A stretch of 64,000 nucleotides of DNA from Flaccisagitta enflata (Eukaryota; Chaetognatha; Sagittoidea; Aphragmophora). Both the position numbers and the translations under genes were made by a program. Numbering within the stretch: position 1 is the first letter of the stretch; the number at the start of each line of letters is the position of its first letter. Under the pieces are notes generated by a model. The model worked only from the letters and a program-made list of their open reading frames with translations. It ran no database searches and was not told the origin of the DNA. The stretch lies in assembly GCA_965153355.1 (NCBI GenBank), contig OZ231126.1:63922001-63986000 (forward strand), given 5' to 3'. Positions 27,436 through 36,983 of this stretch are shown here, piece after piece.

Positions 27436-30400
27436 TCTCATATTTCTCACTCTTAGAAATCCTCTGACGTCTTCAAAATCCGCTCCAAACGTCGGATGAC
27501 ATTCACTGGCATCAATAAGACTTAGAATCCCAACGTCCGCCTCTGCAGTTGCCGCCACTTCTGCAGCAGCTTCCGCTGCAGCTTCCGCTGCAGCTTCCGC
27601 TGCTTCCGCATCCCCACCCGACGTAGTTTCTGTCCTTCCGATCGTCCGGCGTCTAAGGCTATCACCACCTGCTTCCCGATCACCACCTCCATTTTGACGT
27701 CCCAGAAAGTCGCTTTTTCTCTTTTGTAAATCGTTTTCTCGACGGTCAGTGCCTTTAACTTTGAGCTTTGACAAAATGTTCGTTTCACCTTCTCTCTCCA
27801 CAGCGTACTTTTGTCTCTTAAAAGGACAAGAAGATCCCAAATAGATAATTCTGCCGCCGCGACGCAGCGTCTCGCCCGCTGATTCCACAACGCGCGCCAA
27901 AGGCAGCAAACAGGCGTCGCTCTCCTGATCGTTATGGGAGAAAAGATTATTATGTCAATTGAGAAAACAATGGAAGCAGACGTCTAGTCGTATTTGTAAT
28001 ATATAACATTTATTCACACAAGGTGTAGCAACAAAGTGTAATGATGCCGCGCTCATGAGTATGAGTATATCTGACGAAAACACCTACATGCCCAACTCAA
28101 ACAAAGGCCCTTGTCATCAGACCCCAATCCGAAAGCGAGTCTTTCTGATAGCGCGATATAACTGATAAACCTATCTACAGGTCAAATGTAAATGTCAAGA
28201 TGACATTTACGCACAAAGCACCACACCTTATCGCCATCACCAGTTGCTTTAAATTATCGTAGTATTCCCAATCTTGAACTTTGGTGATGCTTTTTATTCA
28301 GTTTGAAATCTAATGAATCATCGTTAATTCGGTAATTTAAAAAAGAAGTTTGATCTGCTCGATCTCAAGAAACTGTCGTAGTATTGATTAAAGGATAACG
28401 CGCCATCAATGACATTGTTATGTGAAATGAGTTATCAAAAAGCCCAAAACAGCGGATGGTTGGGCAGGGGCAATACTACAACTAGTCATCCAAGGATCCC
28501 ACATGGTCAGCGGTACCTGATGCCCTGCTTGGAGCGATCAGCTAAAGGAGTGGAGTGAGAGCAGGGCAGCGGCTCTAAAAGGCAAATATCCTGTTGGACA
28601 CAGGGGTGAATTTCCAGACATCCTGAGAGGGCACATTTGAGGGCATTCAATTTCTTGGAGCAGGGGGTCCAAGAGCTTATATGAGAGCATCTTAAACGTC
28701 TGACAGGTAAAATTCAAGGGTTGATTTTGAGCCTGAGTGAGCTGATTTTGAGCCTGAGAGCTCAATTTGGATCTAGGAGGGTTGATTTTAGGCCTGGGAC
28801 GGCTTCTTGGGCAGCGGCCCCAAAGGGGCTGAAGTCCCGTAGAACACAGGGGGACCTTTGTTCATTTTGGGCAGTTGCCCTGAAGGGGACTAAGTCCTGC
28901 AGAACACAGGGGACTTTTGCTCCTCGTCTGCTCTGTGTCTGCCTTGCCCCTCTCCACCATCAGCCTCTCAGGCCTCAAATCTGGCGCCTCAGGCCTCAAA
29001 TCCAGCCTCTCACTGCTCAAATCTGGCCTCTCAGGCCTCAAATTCTGCCTCTCAGGCCTCAACCGCCTCCCAGTACTCAAAATCCAGCATCTCCTCACCA
29101 CCAGGACTGAAACTGGCCTCCTCAGGCTCAAATAAGGCTCCTCTCAGGCCTCAATGAGCCATCTAGTCTCTCAATTTATTATTGCTCAGGCCTCAAATCC
29201 AACATCTCAGGCTTCAAATTTGCCCTCTTAGGCCTCACTTCTAACCTCTCTGGCCTCAAACCTGGCCTCTCAGGCCTCAAATTAGGCCTCTCAGGCCTCA
29301 AAGTCAGCTCTCTTAAGCCTCTCAGGCCTTCCATCAGCTATCTTAATCCTCAATTTAGGCTCTTGAAAGCCTTCAGTCAGCCTCATAGCATCTCAACTTC
29401 TTCAGGGCAGACCTAATCTAAAGTCCCCTCTCTGTGTTCCTACATAGACTTCGTCCCTTTCGGCCGCTTTCGCCTCATCATTACCCAATTCAAAACACTC
29501 AAGCAGGGCAACGGGCACGCTGGGACTAATTGCCCTTGGGCGACCTGTTTCCACTTCGTTTGGTCTGATTGTCTGTCCCTTCCATATTCTCTCAGGGTTG
29601 AAATTCACCCCAGGCCTGAAATCTGCCCTGAGGCCTTTGGAATCTTTGCTTTCTCATGCCTATATTCTAACTCATAGTCTGCACCTACTCCTCCCAGGCC
29701 TGAAATCTGCCCTCTCAGGCCTGCACTTGCCTCTTCCCTGCATTCAAGGCCTCCGAGATGGCAGATTTCAGGCCCAAGAGGGCAGATTTCAGCCCTGAGA
29801 GAGCAAATTCAAGGCCTGAGAGTGAGAGGGCCTGGGGGGGACGGATGGACGGACAAACAGACAAACAAACAAAAGTTCCCCTGTGTTCCACAGGACTTTG
29901 TCCCTGTAAGTCGCTTGCCTGCCTTCCTCACTCCAATTCACAATCATGCAAAGCAGGGCAACGGGTATCGCTGACCACATATTGCCCTTGGGCAACCTGT
30001 TTTGATCTTAGAGAACTGATTTGAGGTCCAAGAGGGGCCTGAGTAGGTGGGGGGGGGATAGGATGTATAGAAGGATGGATGGACATATGGATGTAGACAG
30101 ACATCTGGAAATTCACCCCATGTCCTACAGAACATCGGCTCTTTGGGGCCGCTGCCCAGAAATACAAATACTTGATGCATGCACGCCTTAAAACACTCCT
30201 TAGGATGGCTACGAACATTTTGTAAATCAAAAATTTGTTTGTGAGATAAAAGGCTTATGACTGTCCAAAAAACACATTTCCAAGGGTTCTTGAATAATAG
30301 TTTCACTAACCATTTAAAATGGGTCTTAGTGCTAAAAGATTGGTTCTGTGTGCATATGTAATGGAAGCATATGATGTACAGAAATAAGTGACTTTTGATT

Positions 30401-33325
30401 TTGTTTAGTCTTTTTCTAGTTTAAATTATATATTATTTAGTCAGTTTGATTACTACAAAATGTTGCACAATTCATAGAAAAAACAGTAAAGATGTTTCCA
30501 AAAGGTCACTACAGACCGACACAGTAAGGTGTAGAGTCGCGTGTCCGCGACTAATAACCAAAAATCCAGCCAGATCAGTGGGGTGCAGACATTGTCAATT
30601 GTCGAAGGGGTCGTTCGGGTGTTTTAAACCGTTTCGATCAACCGCCACAACATACACAAAGTATTCAATTTCAAATCTGCCTAGTCATAGGAAATTGATC
30701 GCGCTGGATAGTCTCTTCGAACCTGAATCGTCGAGAGAAGCCCAGAGTAAACGCCGAGAATCTCTGCACACGTCACCCCTGAGACATGTGACGTTCGCGG
30801 GACTTGTGTTGACTTGAAGTGCCTTTTAAAAAGTTTCAGAAAAATAATTCTCTTTTTCCTTTTTCCTTTTTCCTTTTTCTAGATCGCGAGATGAAAGTTC
30901 CAGTATGGAAATCCTACCGTAAGTTTTACCGTTAACTTCATTCTAACGCTTGTTTCCTTTTGTCTTGGTCTGCTGTTGTTGTTGCTGTTGTTGTTGTTGC
31001 TGTTGTTGTTGTTGTTGTTGTTGTTGTTGATGATACTGTTGAGTTGCGCTCAAAAGAATGGCATCCAGAAGAATTTTGGTTGCTGACCCGCCTTTCATTC
31101 TTGAAGACCCCGCGATGGGTTCGGGTCCAATCACAGGATTCAGGATCAAAGCTGGGTATTGGATCATTCAAAAAATTCAAGATCAAAGCTGGGCTTAGGA
31201 GCAACAAAATGGTGTAAGACATGAGCCGTTCATTCCTGAGAAATGATGGGATCATAGCTGTTAACGAAGAGGCGCGACGGTTCAAGCTCTAACAAAATGA
31301 CGATTTTTAAGTGGATTTCAAAAATATATGCTGGCATTGTACAAGTCACCTTTATCTTCGTTAGCCTTCATTCGTTCCAACACGTCGTAAAGCGAAATTT
31401 GTTAACGCAGGGATTGTCGTCGTTAAGAGGTGGATAGATGTGGGTGATGTGGATTTTCGACCATTGAGATAGGTTGAATCCCAACGCTCAGAAAACTTGT
31501 CCAAATGCTTTGAGATAAAGTCGAGTTGTCCTGAAGGGTACATTATTCAAGAACAAGGCCGGAAATACGGGCCTAGATTGTGGGTTGAGCGTTATTTATT
31601 CATAGCTATCCCTTGCTCCATCAGACCTATCCCTAGCTCTATCAGACCATTCCTAGCTCTATCAGACCTATCCTGCCGGGCATTATCAATCCATAGTCAT
31701 CCCTAGCTCTATTAGGACTCCATTCCCTTAGCCCCTCTACAAGACCTATCCAAGAGCTCCCATCAGCTCTTCCCGAGCTCTACTGATGACCTTTCCCAAG
31801 TCCTATCAGACCTATCACCAGCTCTATCAGACCTATCCCCAGCTCTATCAGACCTATCCAAAGACCTGTCCGACCTATCACCAGACCTATCCAACCTATC
31901 CCCAGCTCTATAAGACCTAACCGTCGGTGATTATATTAGTAACTATCATTTATGATATATATGATATATATGATATGTATGATATACATGATATGATATA
32001 TATGATATGATATATATGATATATATGATGATATGATATATGATATGATATATGATATGATATATATGATATGATATATGATATGATATGATATATGATA
32101 TATGATATGATATAATATATGATATGATATGATATATGATGACATATATGATATGATATATGATATGATATATGACATGATATATGATATGATATATGAC
32201 AGGATATATGACAGGATATATGACAGGATATATGATATGATATATGATATGATATATGACATAATATATGATATGATATATGACATGATATATAATATGA
32301 TATATGATATGATATATGATATATGATATGATATATGATATGATTCGGGATATGATATATGATATATATATGATATATATATGATGTGGATGAGTATGGA
32401 TTAGGATATATGATATATATGATATGATATATGATATGATATATGATATGATATATGATATGATATGATATATGATATATGATATATATTATATGATATA
32501 TGAAAAGATATATGATATGATATATGATATGATATATGATATGATATGATATACAATATATATATATGATATAAATGATGATATATATGATATATATGAT
32601 ATCATTTATGATATATTAGTATCATTTATGATATATTAGTATCATTTATGATGAACAAAATGAGTTTTCTATTGATTTCAAACATTTTTAGCGATTTTTT
32701 ATTCGAGCGTGACCGAAGGATGGACGGACGGACGGACAGACAGAGCTTCTTATAGAGCATCTAAAAATCATTCTAGCATATATCTGAATCATTTCCAGTG
32801 ATTTTTGCTTCTTTTTGAGATTTTCAACTCGAGCGTGACCAACCGACCAACCAACCGACCAACCAACCGACCGACCGACAGACAGAGCCTCTTATAGAGG
32901 TGCTATGGCGCACCTAAAAACAAATTTTAAGCAGTAAAGATTTGATATATGCTATCGACTTGTTTGACAATGTTTTTGTCAATCTCATTTTGAATGAAGA
33001 TCATGAAATAAAAGGATGATTATAGAAAAAGAAATTGTCCGACGCGTGATTCCTTACCGGCGACGTAATTGGCGCTAAACCCGCAAGAAATTCCGATAAA
33101 AAGAATTCTTTGAACACTTTCGTCAGCATGAAGGCGCTGAAGGAGGTCGACGCCAGCTTCCCAATCGTCTTCAGGCGCCTCCAGACTGCGGAAGAGAGCC
33201 TCGTCGCCGCCAGCCATCGAATAGTGAATGAGAAGAGAGGAGGGACTGTGTGGAAAATGAATGAATGAATGAATGAATCAATGAATGAATGAATGAATGA
33301 AAGAATGAATGAATGAATGAACGAA

Positions 33326-33419
<94 letters not shown>

Positions 33420-34587
33420 CCATAAAATTTCAAGTATGAAGAAGAGCAGGTTTTTAACGAACAAAAGCACCACTTCTCCTCCTTTAACGCCTCCCCTTTT
33501 CAAACCTGTACATTATGCTTTCCTTCCGAGTAGCAGGATTTCCCCACTCAAACCTTCCGACTTATCTCTATCTATAATTTTTTTTATGACCACTGCTGTT
33601 TATAGCATGAAAAGACTTGAGCCATTCTTTTTTATCACATCAGTAAAGTGTACACCTTCTAGTACAATAATAAAAAAACAATATCATTTCACATTCTTAC
33701 TTCATCCTATATGTCCATGTTTTTATCCATGTGTCTGCAGAACTCTATATATAGTCTCTCTCCCTGTCCTACTACTTTTCCTTGTTTTTTTTACTTTTTT
33801 CTCCTTTATTTTCTTTTCTTTTCTTTTTCTCCTTGTCTTCTCCTTTTTGTTTCTTCTTCTTCTTCTTTTCTTCTTTTTTTTCCCTTTTTTTTCCTTTTTT
33901 TCTTTTTTCCTTCTTCTTTGTCTTCTCTACAAAATTTCCGAGATACCTCCTGATCTTCCGAGTAGCGGCGCTACTCGCTACTACAGAATGTACAGGTCTG
34001 CCCCTTTTATCGCTTCCTCCTCCTCCGTGTCCTCTCCGCTCTCCACACTCACCCTTCTTCGTGGTCGACGATCGACTTGAGTCTTCTTGCAGCCATGAAA
34101 CCCAATCTTCCTGAAGTGCCGCATCCGCTGAAGACCACCGCGTTGACGCCCGATCCGCATCTCAACATTTTCGTCAATTCGTCAGCGACATTTTCCGCAC
34201 GAGCGACGATACGCTCGTCGAGGAGTCCGTCGAAGATGGGTTCTGGAAGCTGCTCGTCAACTGCTTCCGATGGATCGCGACGCCACCCGTGGAAAATCTC
34301 AGCGTTACACGCGTGAAGGATGTCCAAAATCTCTGCAGTGAAGGAGGAGAAATTTGGGAGAGAAAACCTAAATCAAAATGTGAAGCATGCGTCTGATCAA
34401 TCAATCCATCCCCATTTCTATGCTCTTATGATCATTCTTCAATTTTCTTTCTGCAACAATTATTCCACCGAGTGACATGATGAAAACGCAACAGCACTTC
34501 CACCGTCTCACCCCATGGCGTCGCCGTGTCGATGTTTTCCGACAGTTTGTTGGGCCTTTCTGTTATCGGCGTTGTGGCCGTTGACAT
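25519..34587 (-). CDS. GCKR: Glucokinase regulatory protein-like gene (SIS domains), 3' end not found
   Basis: GCKR-type proteins bind fructose phosphates through two SIS domains and, in animals, inhibit glucokinase. The fold is shared with MurNAc-6-phosphate etherase (MurQ). Recognised exons: 34587-34512, 34332-34053, 33245-33058, 31530-31350, 31151 to about 30975, 27924-27451 and 25671-25519. The first three joins are in phase. Evidence includes PITERPNKLSENID at the N-terminus, VVFSGCGTSGRLGF (SIS phosphate-binding loop), AGGDEAL, IGISCGFSANYVAG, ILNPVIGPEPIAGSSRMKGGSATK, and DASECHPTFGADFEDVRGFL. The 31530-31350 exon is frame-disrupted, the stretch after the Gln tract is unresolved, and the final 150 or so residues were not found. 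A decaying or misassembled gene is possible. Confidence 0.7.
25700..25835. repeat. (TGC/TTG)n trinucleotide repeats
   Basis: Two blocks, 25704-25758 and 25793-25832, of mixed TGC/TTG repeats, just upstream (on the - strand) of the exon at 25671. Confidence 0.85.
26099..26712. mobile_element. Fold-back element with TA duplication
   Basis: The left end CTATCTTGGTCAATTTAAG pairs with the right CTTATTTTGACCAAGATAG. GGACTC pairs follow. TA flanks both ends (26097-26098, 26713-26714). Internal arms share 'CACCAAGCAGA(C/G)CTC..T..CTCAA', present as two direct copies. 614 bp, no ORF; within a GCKR-like intron. Confidence 0.7.
27371..27435. repeat. (CT)n microsatellite
   Basis: About 55 bp of CT repeat immediately downstream (on the - strand) of the exon donor at 27450. 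Confidence 0.95.
27451..27924 (-). CDS. GCKR: GCKR-like exon with possible stop-free intron
   Basis: Acceptor ACGATCAG, donor GTGAGA, 158 codons in phase 0. It encodes ESDACLLPLARVVESAGETLRRGGRIIYLGSS, then about 80 unusual residues including (AAE)n, then VGILSLIDASECHPTFGADFEDVRGFLR. Family members have 'YLG...GI...DASEC' almost contiguous. A donor GTGAAA (27788) and acceptor CTGCAG (27543) define a 246-base intron whose removal keeps the frame, so the low-complexity part may be intronic. Confidence 0.75.
27975..28440. other. GCKR-like intron, no feature seen
   Basis: AT-rich non-coding DNA. Short inverted match TGTAAATGTCAAGATGACATTTAC at 28187-28208 forms a small palindrome (GTAAATGTCA / TGACATTTAC). 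Confidence 0.4.
28440..30165. mobile_element. Compound family C region with 20-bp minisatellites
   Basis: Left head with hairpin TGCCCTGCT...AGCAGGGCA (28517-28568). Two tandem arms 'GGGCAGCGGCCCC(A)AAGGGG...GTAGAACACAGGGGGAC' start at 28811 and 28870. A minisatellite 'CTCTCAGGCCTCAAATCTGGC' (given as CTCTCAGGCC + TCAAATCTGGC) follows at 28960-29330 and again at about 29590-29830. Inverted heads lie at 29425-29570 and 29880-30005, and an inverted arm at 30100-30165. At least two family C elements seem nested. It lies in a GCKR-like intron. Confidence 0.6.
30166..30974. other. GCKR-like intron; missing exon expected near here
   Basis: A repeat 3' hairpin GTCGCGTGTCCGCGACT lies at 30536-30552. 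About 25-30 residues expected between the Gln-tract exon and the exon at 27924 could lie here. A candidate acceptor GTGTGCAG near 30770 on the - strand precedes ILGVYSGLLSTIQVRRDY, but the match to the family is too weak to annotate. Confidence 0.35.
30975..31151 (-). CDS. GCKR: GCKR-like exon with second SIS motif and Gln tract
   Basis: The acceptor CAATACCCAG puts CT after the upstream G, giving K-A-L-I-L-N-P. Encodes LILNPVIGPEPIAGSSRM and KGGSATKILLDAILLSATQQ, the strongly conserved GPE...GS.RMK.G.A.K block, then a CAA-encoded Gln tract. A duplicate of the acceptor region (CCCAGCTTTGATC) lies 35 bases upstream. Past the tract, one frame gives TKTKGNKR-stop and another DQDKRKQALE. The latter resembles the family better, suggesting a repeat-length frame change. 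Confidence 0.75.
31350..31530 (-). pseudogene. GCKR: GCKR-like exon with frame disruptions
   Basis: The acceptor ACCCTTCAG continues YVAG in phase as GQLDFISKHLD. The family's 'VGFNPVSM.RN' block appears as VGIQPISMVEN in the next frame, followed by two in-frame TAA codons. YDVLERMKANEDK, equivalent to '..V.ERM', then reaches donor GTGACT in the right phase for the next exon. The exon is 181 bases where the neighbours' phases require 180 or 183. Either an inactivating indel or consensus errors. Confidence 0.6.
31605..31920. repeat. About 19-bp minisatellite (AGCTCTATCAGACCTATCC)n
   Basis: At least ten imperfect units of 'CTCTATCAGACCTATCCC'. It resembles the family C internal arrays in unit length but differs in sequence. 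Preceded by a family A head fragment AACAAGGCCGGAAATACGGGCC at 31552 (given as AACAAGGCCGG + AAATACGGGCC). Confidence 0.8.
31945..32640. repeat. AT-rich satellite of GATATAT/GATATGATATAT units
   Basis: About 700 bp of ATATGAT-based repeats with local variants (ATGACAGG x3 at 32195-32228). It ends in three copies of 'TATCATTTATGATATATTAG'. It is highly self-complementary (ATATGATATATCATAT-type). Apparent Ile/Tyr/Met/Asp-rich frames are artefacts. Confidence 0.9.
32690..32925 (+). mobile_element. Two short core+hairpin repeats of the A/B superfamily
   Basis: Each starts at 'CGAGCGTGACC', has a GACC/GGAC core and 'AGAGC(C/T)TCTTATAGAG'. The second ends AGGTGC-TATGGC-GCACCT then AAAAAC, a fourth hairpin type with matched arms. 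The first ends in GAGCATCTAAAAAT with a broken hairpin. Confidence 0.6.
33058..33245 (-). CDS. GCKR: GCKR-like exon (first SIS domain, part 2)
   Basis: Acceptor TCCACACAG and donor GTAAGG. The single first base completes the Gly codon left by the upstream exon. Encodes LLIHYSMAGGDEALFRSLE, APEDDWEAGVDLLQRL and RILFIGISCGFSANYVAG, matching 'AGG......E..ED....G...L' and 'IGIS.G.SA.YVAG'. Confidence 0.88.
33258..33416. repeat. (GAAT)n then (GA)n microsatellites
   Basis: 33258-33325 GAAT repeat and 33328-33416 uninterrupted GA repeat, directly upstream (on the - strand) of the exon acceptor at 33246. On that strand they read (CT)n, then (ATTC)n, before TCCACACAG. Confidence 0.95.
33417..34052. 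other. GCKR-like intron, pyrimidine-rich
   Basis: Contains a long TTTTC/TTC-rich tract (33770-33920). The long + strand open frame here is a Phe/Leu/Ser-rich by-product. No gene. Confidence 0.6.
34053..34332 (-). CDS. GCKR: GCKR-like exon (first SIS domain, part 1)
   Basis: Acceptor TTCACTGCAG, donor GTGAGT. Encodes EILDILHACNAEIFHGW, LPEPIFDGLLDERIVARAEN and AVVFSGCGTSGRLGFMAARR. 'DAEIF' and 'SGGGTSGR..F' are family hallmarks. The GTSGR loop contacts sugar phosphate in SIS domains. Confidence 0.9.
34512..34587 (-). CDS. GCKR: GCKR-like exon 1 with start codon
   Basis: The ATG at 34587 gives MSTATTPITERPNKLSENID, then TATPW. The one-base phase joins with AG of the next exon to make Glu (PW-E-ILDIL). 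'PITE..N.L...ID.A' is the conserved GCKR N-terminus. The donor is GTGAGA. Confidence 0.85.
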
Positions 34588-34886
34588 TTTGCAACGCCCG
34601 ATGATGTCGCCGAAGGGTTAAGCGGATGACGCTAGAGCCACTCGTTTAGAAGTGTAACTTATAGCAATTCTTTTCTTATTTTTTATTTAACTTGTTTGTT
34701 TATGAAATTCAGTTTCGTGTCTGATTGGTTGGCGCGACAGTGTATTTCAAAGTCCACGCGCATGTTTGCACTGGTTTGATTACATTTCATTCCACATTTG
34801 ATGTTTTGTCAGTACTTTCGAGTTTCGCGACGAAGTCAGTCACAAGTGGTTAAATTTCGTCCTAGTAGATTTCGGTTCTTATCTAT

Positions 34887-35298
34887 TACGTCAATTGAAA
34901 CGCCCCAAAGTTAAACACTGGCTTTCACCAATCTTACCATAGATGAAAAATGGTAAAAATGGCTTGGTAAAAAAATATCTTATGGTAAAAATGGTAAAAA
35001 TGGTAAAAATGGCTTGGTAAAAAAATATCTTATCCAAATTTTCAGGCCTCTGGGATAGGGGGAACCTTCGTTAGGGTGACCATGAAGTTTCCATAGAAAT
35101 CTATGGCAGAGACAAAATTTGCATAATAGAAATACTGATTCCAATGTTAATTCAATGCAAACTTCAACCTCACCCTAACGAAGGTTCCTGCTATCTGAGA
35201 GGCCCAAGATTTTGCATGGAATATTTTTTTACCAAGCCTCAACTGTGGTAAGATTGGTGAAAGCCTTAGTCGAAGTTTGGGGCGCTTCATGGGACGTA
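34887..35298. mobile_element. hAT-like MITE with 8-bp duplication TTATCTAT
   Basis: TIRs TACGTCAATTGAAACGCCCC and, inverted, TACGTCCCATGAAGCGCCCC. TTATCTAT lies directly outside both ends (34879-34886 and 35299-35306). The arms also share TTTCACCAATCTTACCA. 412 bp without ORF. An internal 'ATGGTAAAAATGGCTTGG' unit is tandemly repeated at the left. Confidence 0.85.
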
Positions 35299-35396
35299 TT
35301 ATCTATCAATCCACCAGACGTGTGATCATAATCATATGAAAGTTGAAACAACATTGCCTAATGTATCAGGATCGTATTCAGCCATTTCTAATTCTA

Positions 35397-35475
<79 letters not shown>

Positions 35476-35527
35476 AACACAAACACAACACACACAACAA
35501 ACACAAATACAAACACAAACACACACA

Positions 35528-35578
<51 letters not shown>

Positions 35579-35665
35579 CCACACACACATACACACACAC
35601 AACATAAAATACAAACACAACACATACAAACACAAACACAAACACAAACATAAACACACACAAAC
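35397..35665. repeat. (CT)n then (CA)n compound microsatellite
   Basis: 35397-35436 CT repeat, then CA repeat with AAACAC variants to about 35665. Confidence 0.95.
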
Positions 35666-35799
35666 ACTGTCTGTCTGTTTGTCTGTCTGTTTATGAGTCT
35701 CTCAGAATAGGCAAGCACATGCTTTAGGTGCCACTCTCGCGTAAAATCTGTTGCTTTTCTCTTCCCCTTTTTTGCTCGCCTCGGCGATGAAGCGCGATT

Positions 35800-36513
35800 T
35801 CAGACGCGCGAAAAGGTCAGACGCACGAAAAGGTGAGTGCAGTTGCAGCTGTGATCGAGGACAGTGAGTGATTCTGCCAATTGCAGTCCTCTGTTGTTGG
35901 TGATGGCAATGTCCAAAACGTTGTCCCGGCCTTCTCCTGCGCAGAGGTATGTCTTTTCTTCATTTGGTATGGGTGTTAGGTTGAATTTTGCAAGTAATTC
36001 TACTAACTCCTTGTTTGCAAGTAATTCTACTAACTCCTTGCCAGCCGTGGTGTCAGTGTTTCCATGTAGAGCAGTGTGTGAGCTGTTTAGGTCTCCAAGT
36101 AAGTACATCGGTAGTCTTTCACTTTCTGCTATATGGACAATTTGTGATATTTGTTCTTCAGATATAATATTTCCTGGTCTGTTATATATAGTGGAAAGGA
36201 GTATTGGCTGTTTTCCTGTATGGACTTTTGCAATTAGACATTCCTGGGATTGTGCTGGATATTGCTGAATAAACACATTTTTGTCTAGTAGCAAGGCTGA
36301 GTCTTTGACCATTATGGCTGACATACCATTGAATCTCATGTCTTTCATGTCACTAGTTCTGATGTCGTTTAGTAGGTAAATAGTGTCAATGCCCTCTTTC
36401 TTGTTTTTATCTATCAATTTGTTTAGTAGGTGAAGTCTTCCAGGTCGACCATTTGTGTTACCTTGAACGATGCAGAGGCGGTTATTTCCTTCCCTTTGTG
36501 CCGGCCTTCCCAT
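35800..36513 (-). CDS. LINE ORF2 start: APE-type endonuclease, truncated before RT
   Basis: Nicks target DNA for target-primed reverse transcription in active LINEs. Visible blocks: RLCIVQGNTNGRPGRL (equivalent to 'QWNINGLR'), GIDTIYLLND (usual '..I.LQE', the catalytic Glu position is Asn here), STIYNRPGNI ('YNPP'), YLLGDLNSSHTALHG ('GDFNAHH..WG'), NVLDIAITN and LDHSCN ('SDH'). The frame stops about 15 residues after the DH motif, so no reverse transcriptase follows. A 27-base tandem duplication (35988-36041) repeats NKELVELLA. The start overlaps the end of ORF1. Confidence 0.75.
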   Translation of the reverse strand: MGRPAQREGNNRLCIVQGNTNGRPGRLHLLNKLIDKNKKEGIDTIYLLNDIRTSDMKDMRFNGMSAIMVKDSALLLDKNVFIQQYPAQSQECLIAKVHTGKQPILLSTIYNRPGNIISEEQISQIVHIAESERLPMYLLGDLNSSHTALHGNTDTTAGKELVELLANKELVELLAKFNLTPIPNEEKTYLCAGEGRDNVLDIAITNNRGLQLAESLTVLDHSCNCTHLFVRLTFSRV

Positions 36514-36983
36514 GGTTGGTAGGAGGAGGAGGGGCCTGTGCTTTCGCTTCCAGAAGGCCCTTCGTTGATGATGCACTCAGAATGCCCGTTGCTGTTTGTC
36601 TCCTTGGGATGCTGCTGGCCTTCGTCTGTGGAGGGAGGTCCTTTGGGATAACTGTCGTTGCTGACGCCCATGTTATTGTTGTTGTTGCTGCGTTTTGTGC
36701 TGTTGTCAAAGGGAGGGAGGCTGGGTGGATTGTTGCCGCTGCTGATGGAGGCGTTTCCGTTAGTGTTGAGCTTGGCGTTAACACTGTTGTCTTGACCACT
36801 GGCGGTTGTGGTTGCTGTGGGTGTTGTATTAGTGGGGCCGCTGTTGGCCCATGGCAGTTGTTTGGGCAGATCGAAGTGGAGAGTTGGGAGGTCCCTGCTT
36901 GATTTTGGCAGGTCCTTTGGAGGAATTGCCGGTTTTCTTGAAGGCACGGGAAGCTGTTCGTTGTCGTCTCCCTTCCCAGCCAT
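36423..36983 (-). pseudogene. LINE ORF1 distal part, third frame segment
   Basis: Open frame on the - strand rich in Pro, Ser, Thr and Asn (for example SGNNPPSLPPF, RSNNNNNMGVS), ending LEDFTY-stop inside the ORF2 start. Composition fits the ORF1 tail better than the overlapping frame, so ORF1 probably shifts frame near 36985. Function unknown; a low-complexity linker. Confidence 0.45.

Noticed and set aside
31350-31530. A variant genetic code (TAA read as Gln) to explain in-frame TAA codons
   Set aside because: The exon also needs a frame change, and TAA acts as a normal stop at the LINE ORF1. Local disruption is simpler.
33436-34080. 214-codon + strand open frame
   Set aside because: Lies antisense to, and in the intron beside, well-supported GCKR-like exons. 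Its composition is that of a TTC-rich tract.
36453-36902. Gly/Val-rich + strand frames opposite the LINE
   Set aside because: Antisense shadows of the ORF1 Pro/Thr/Asn-rich coding strand.
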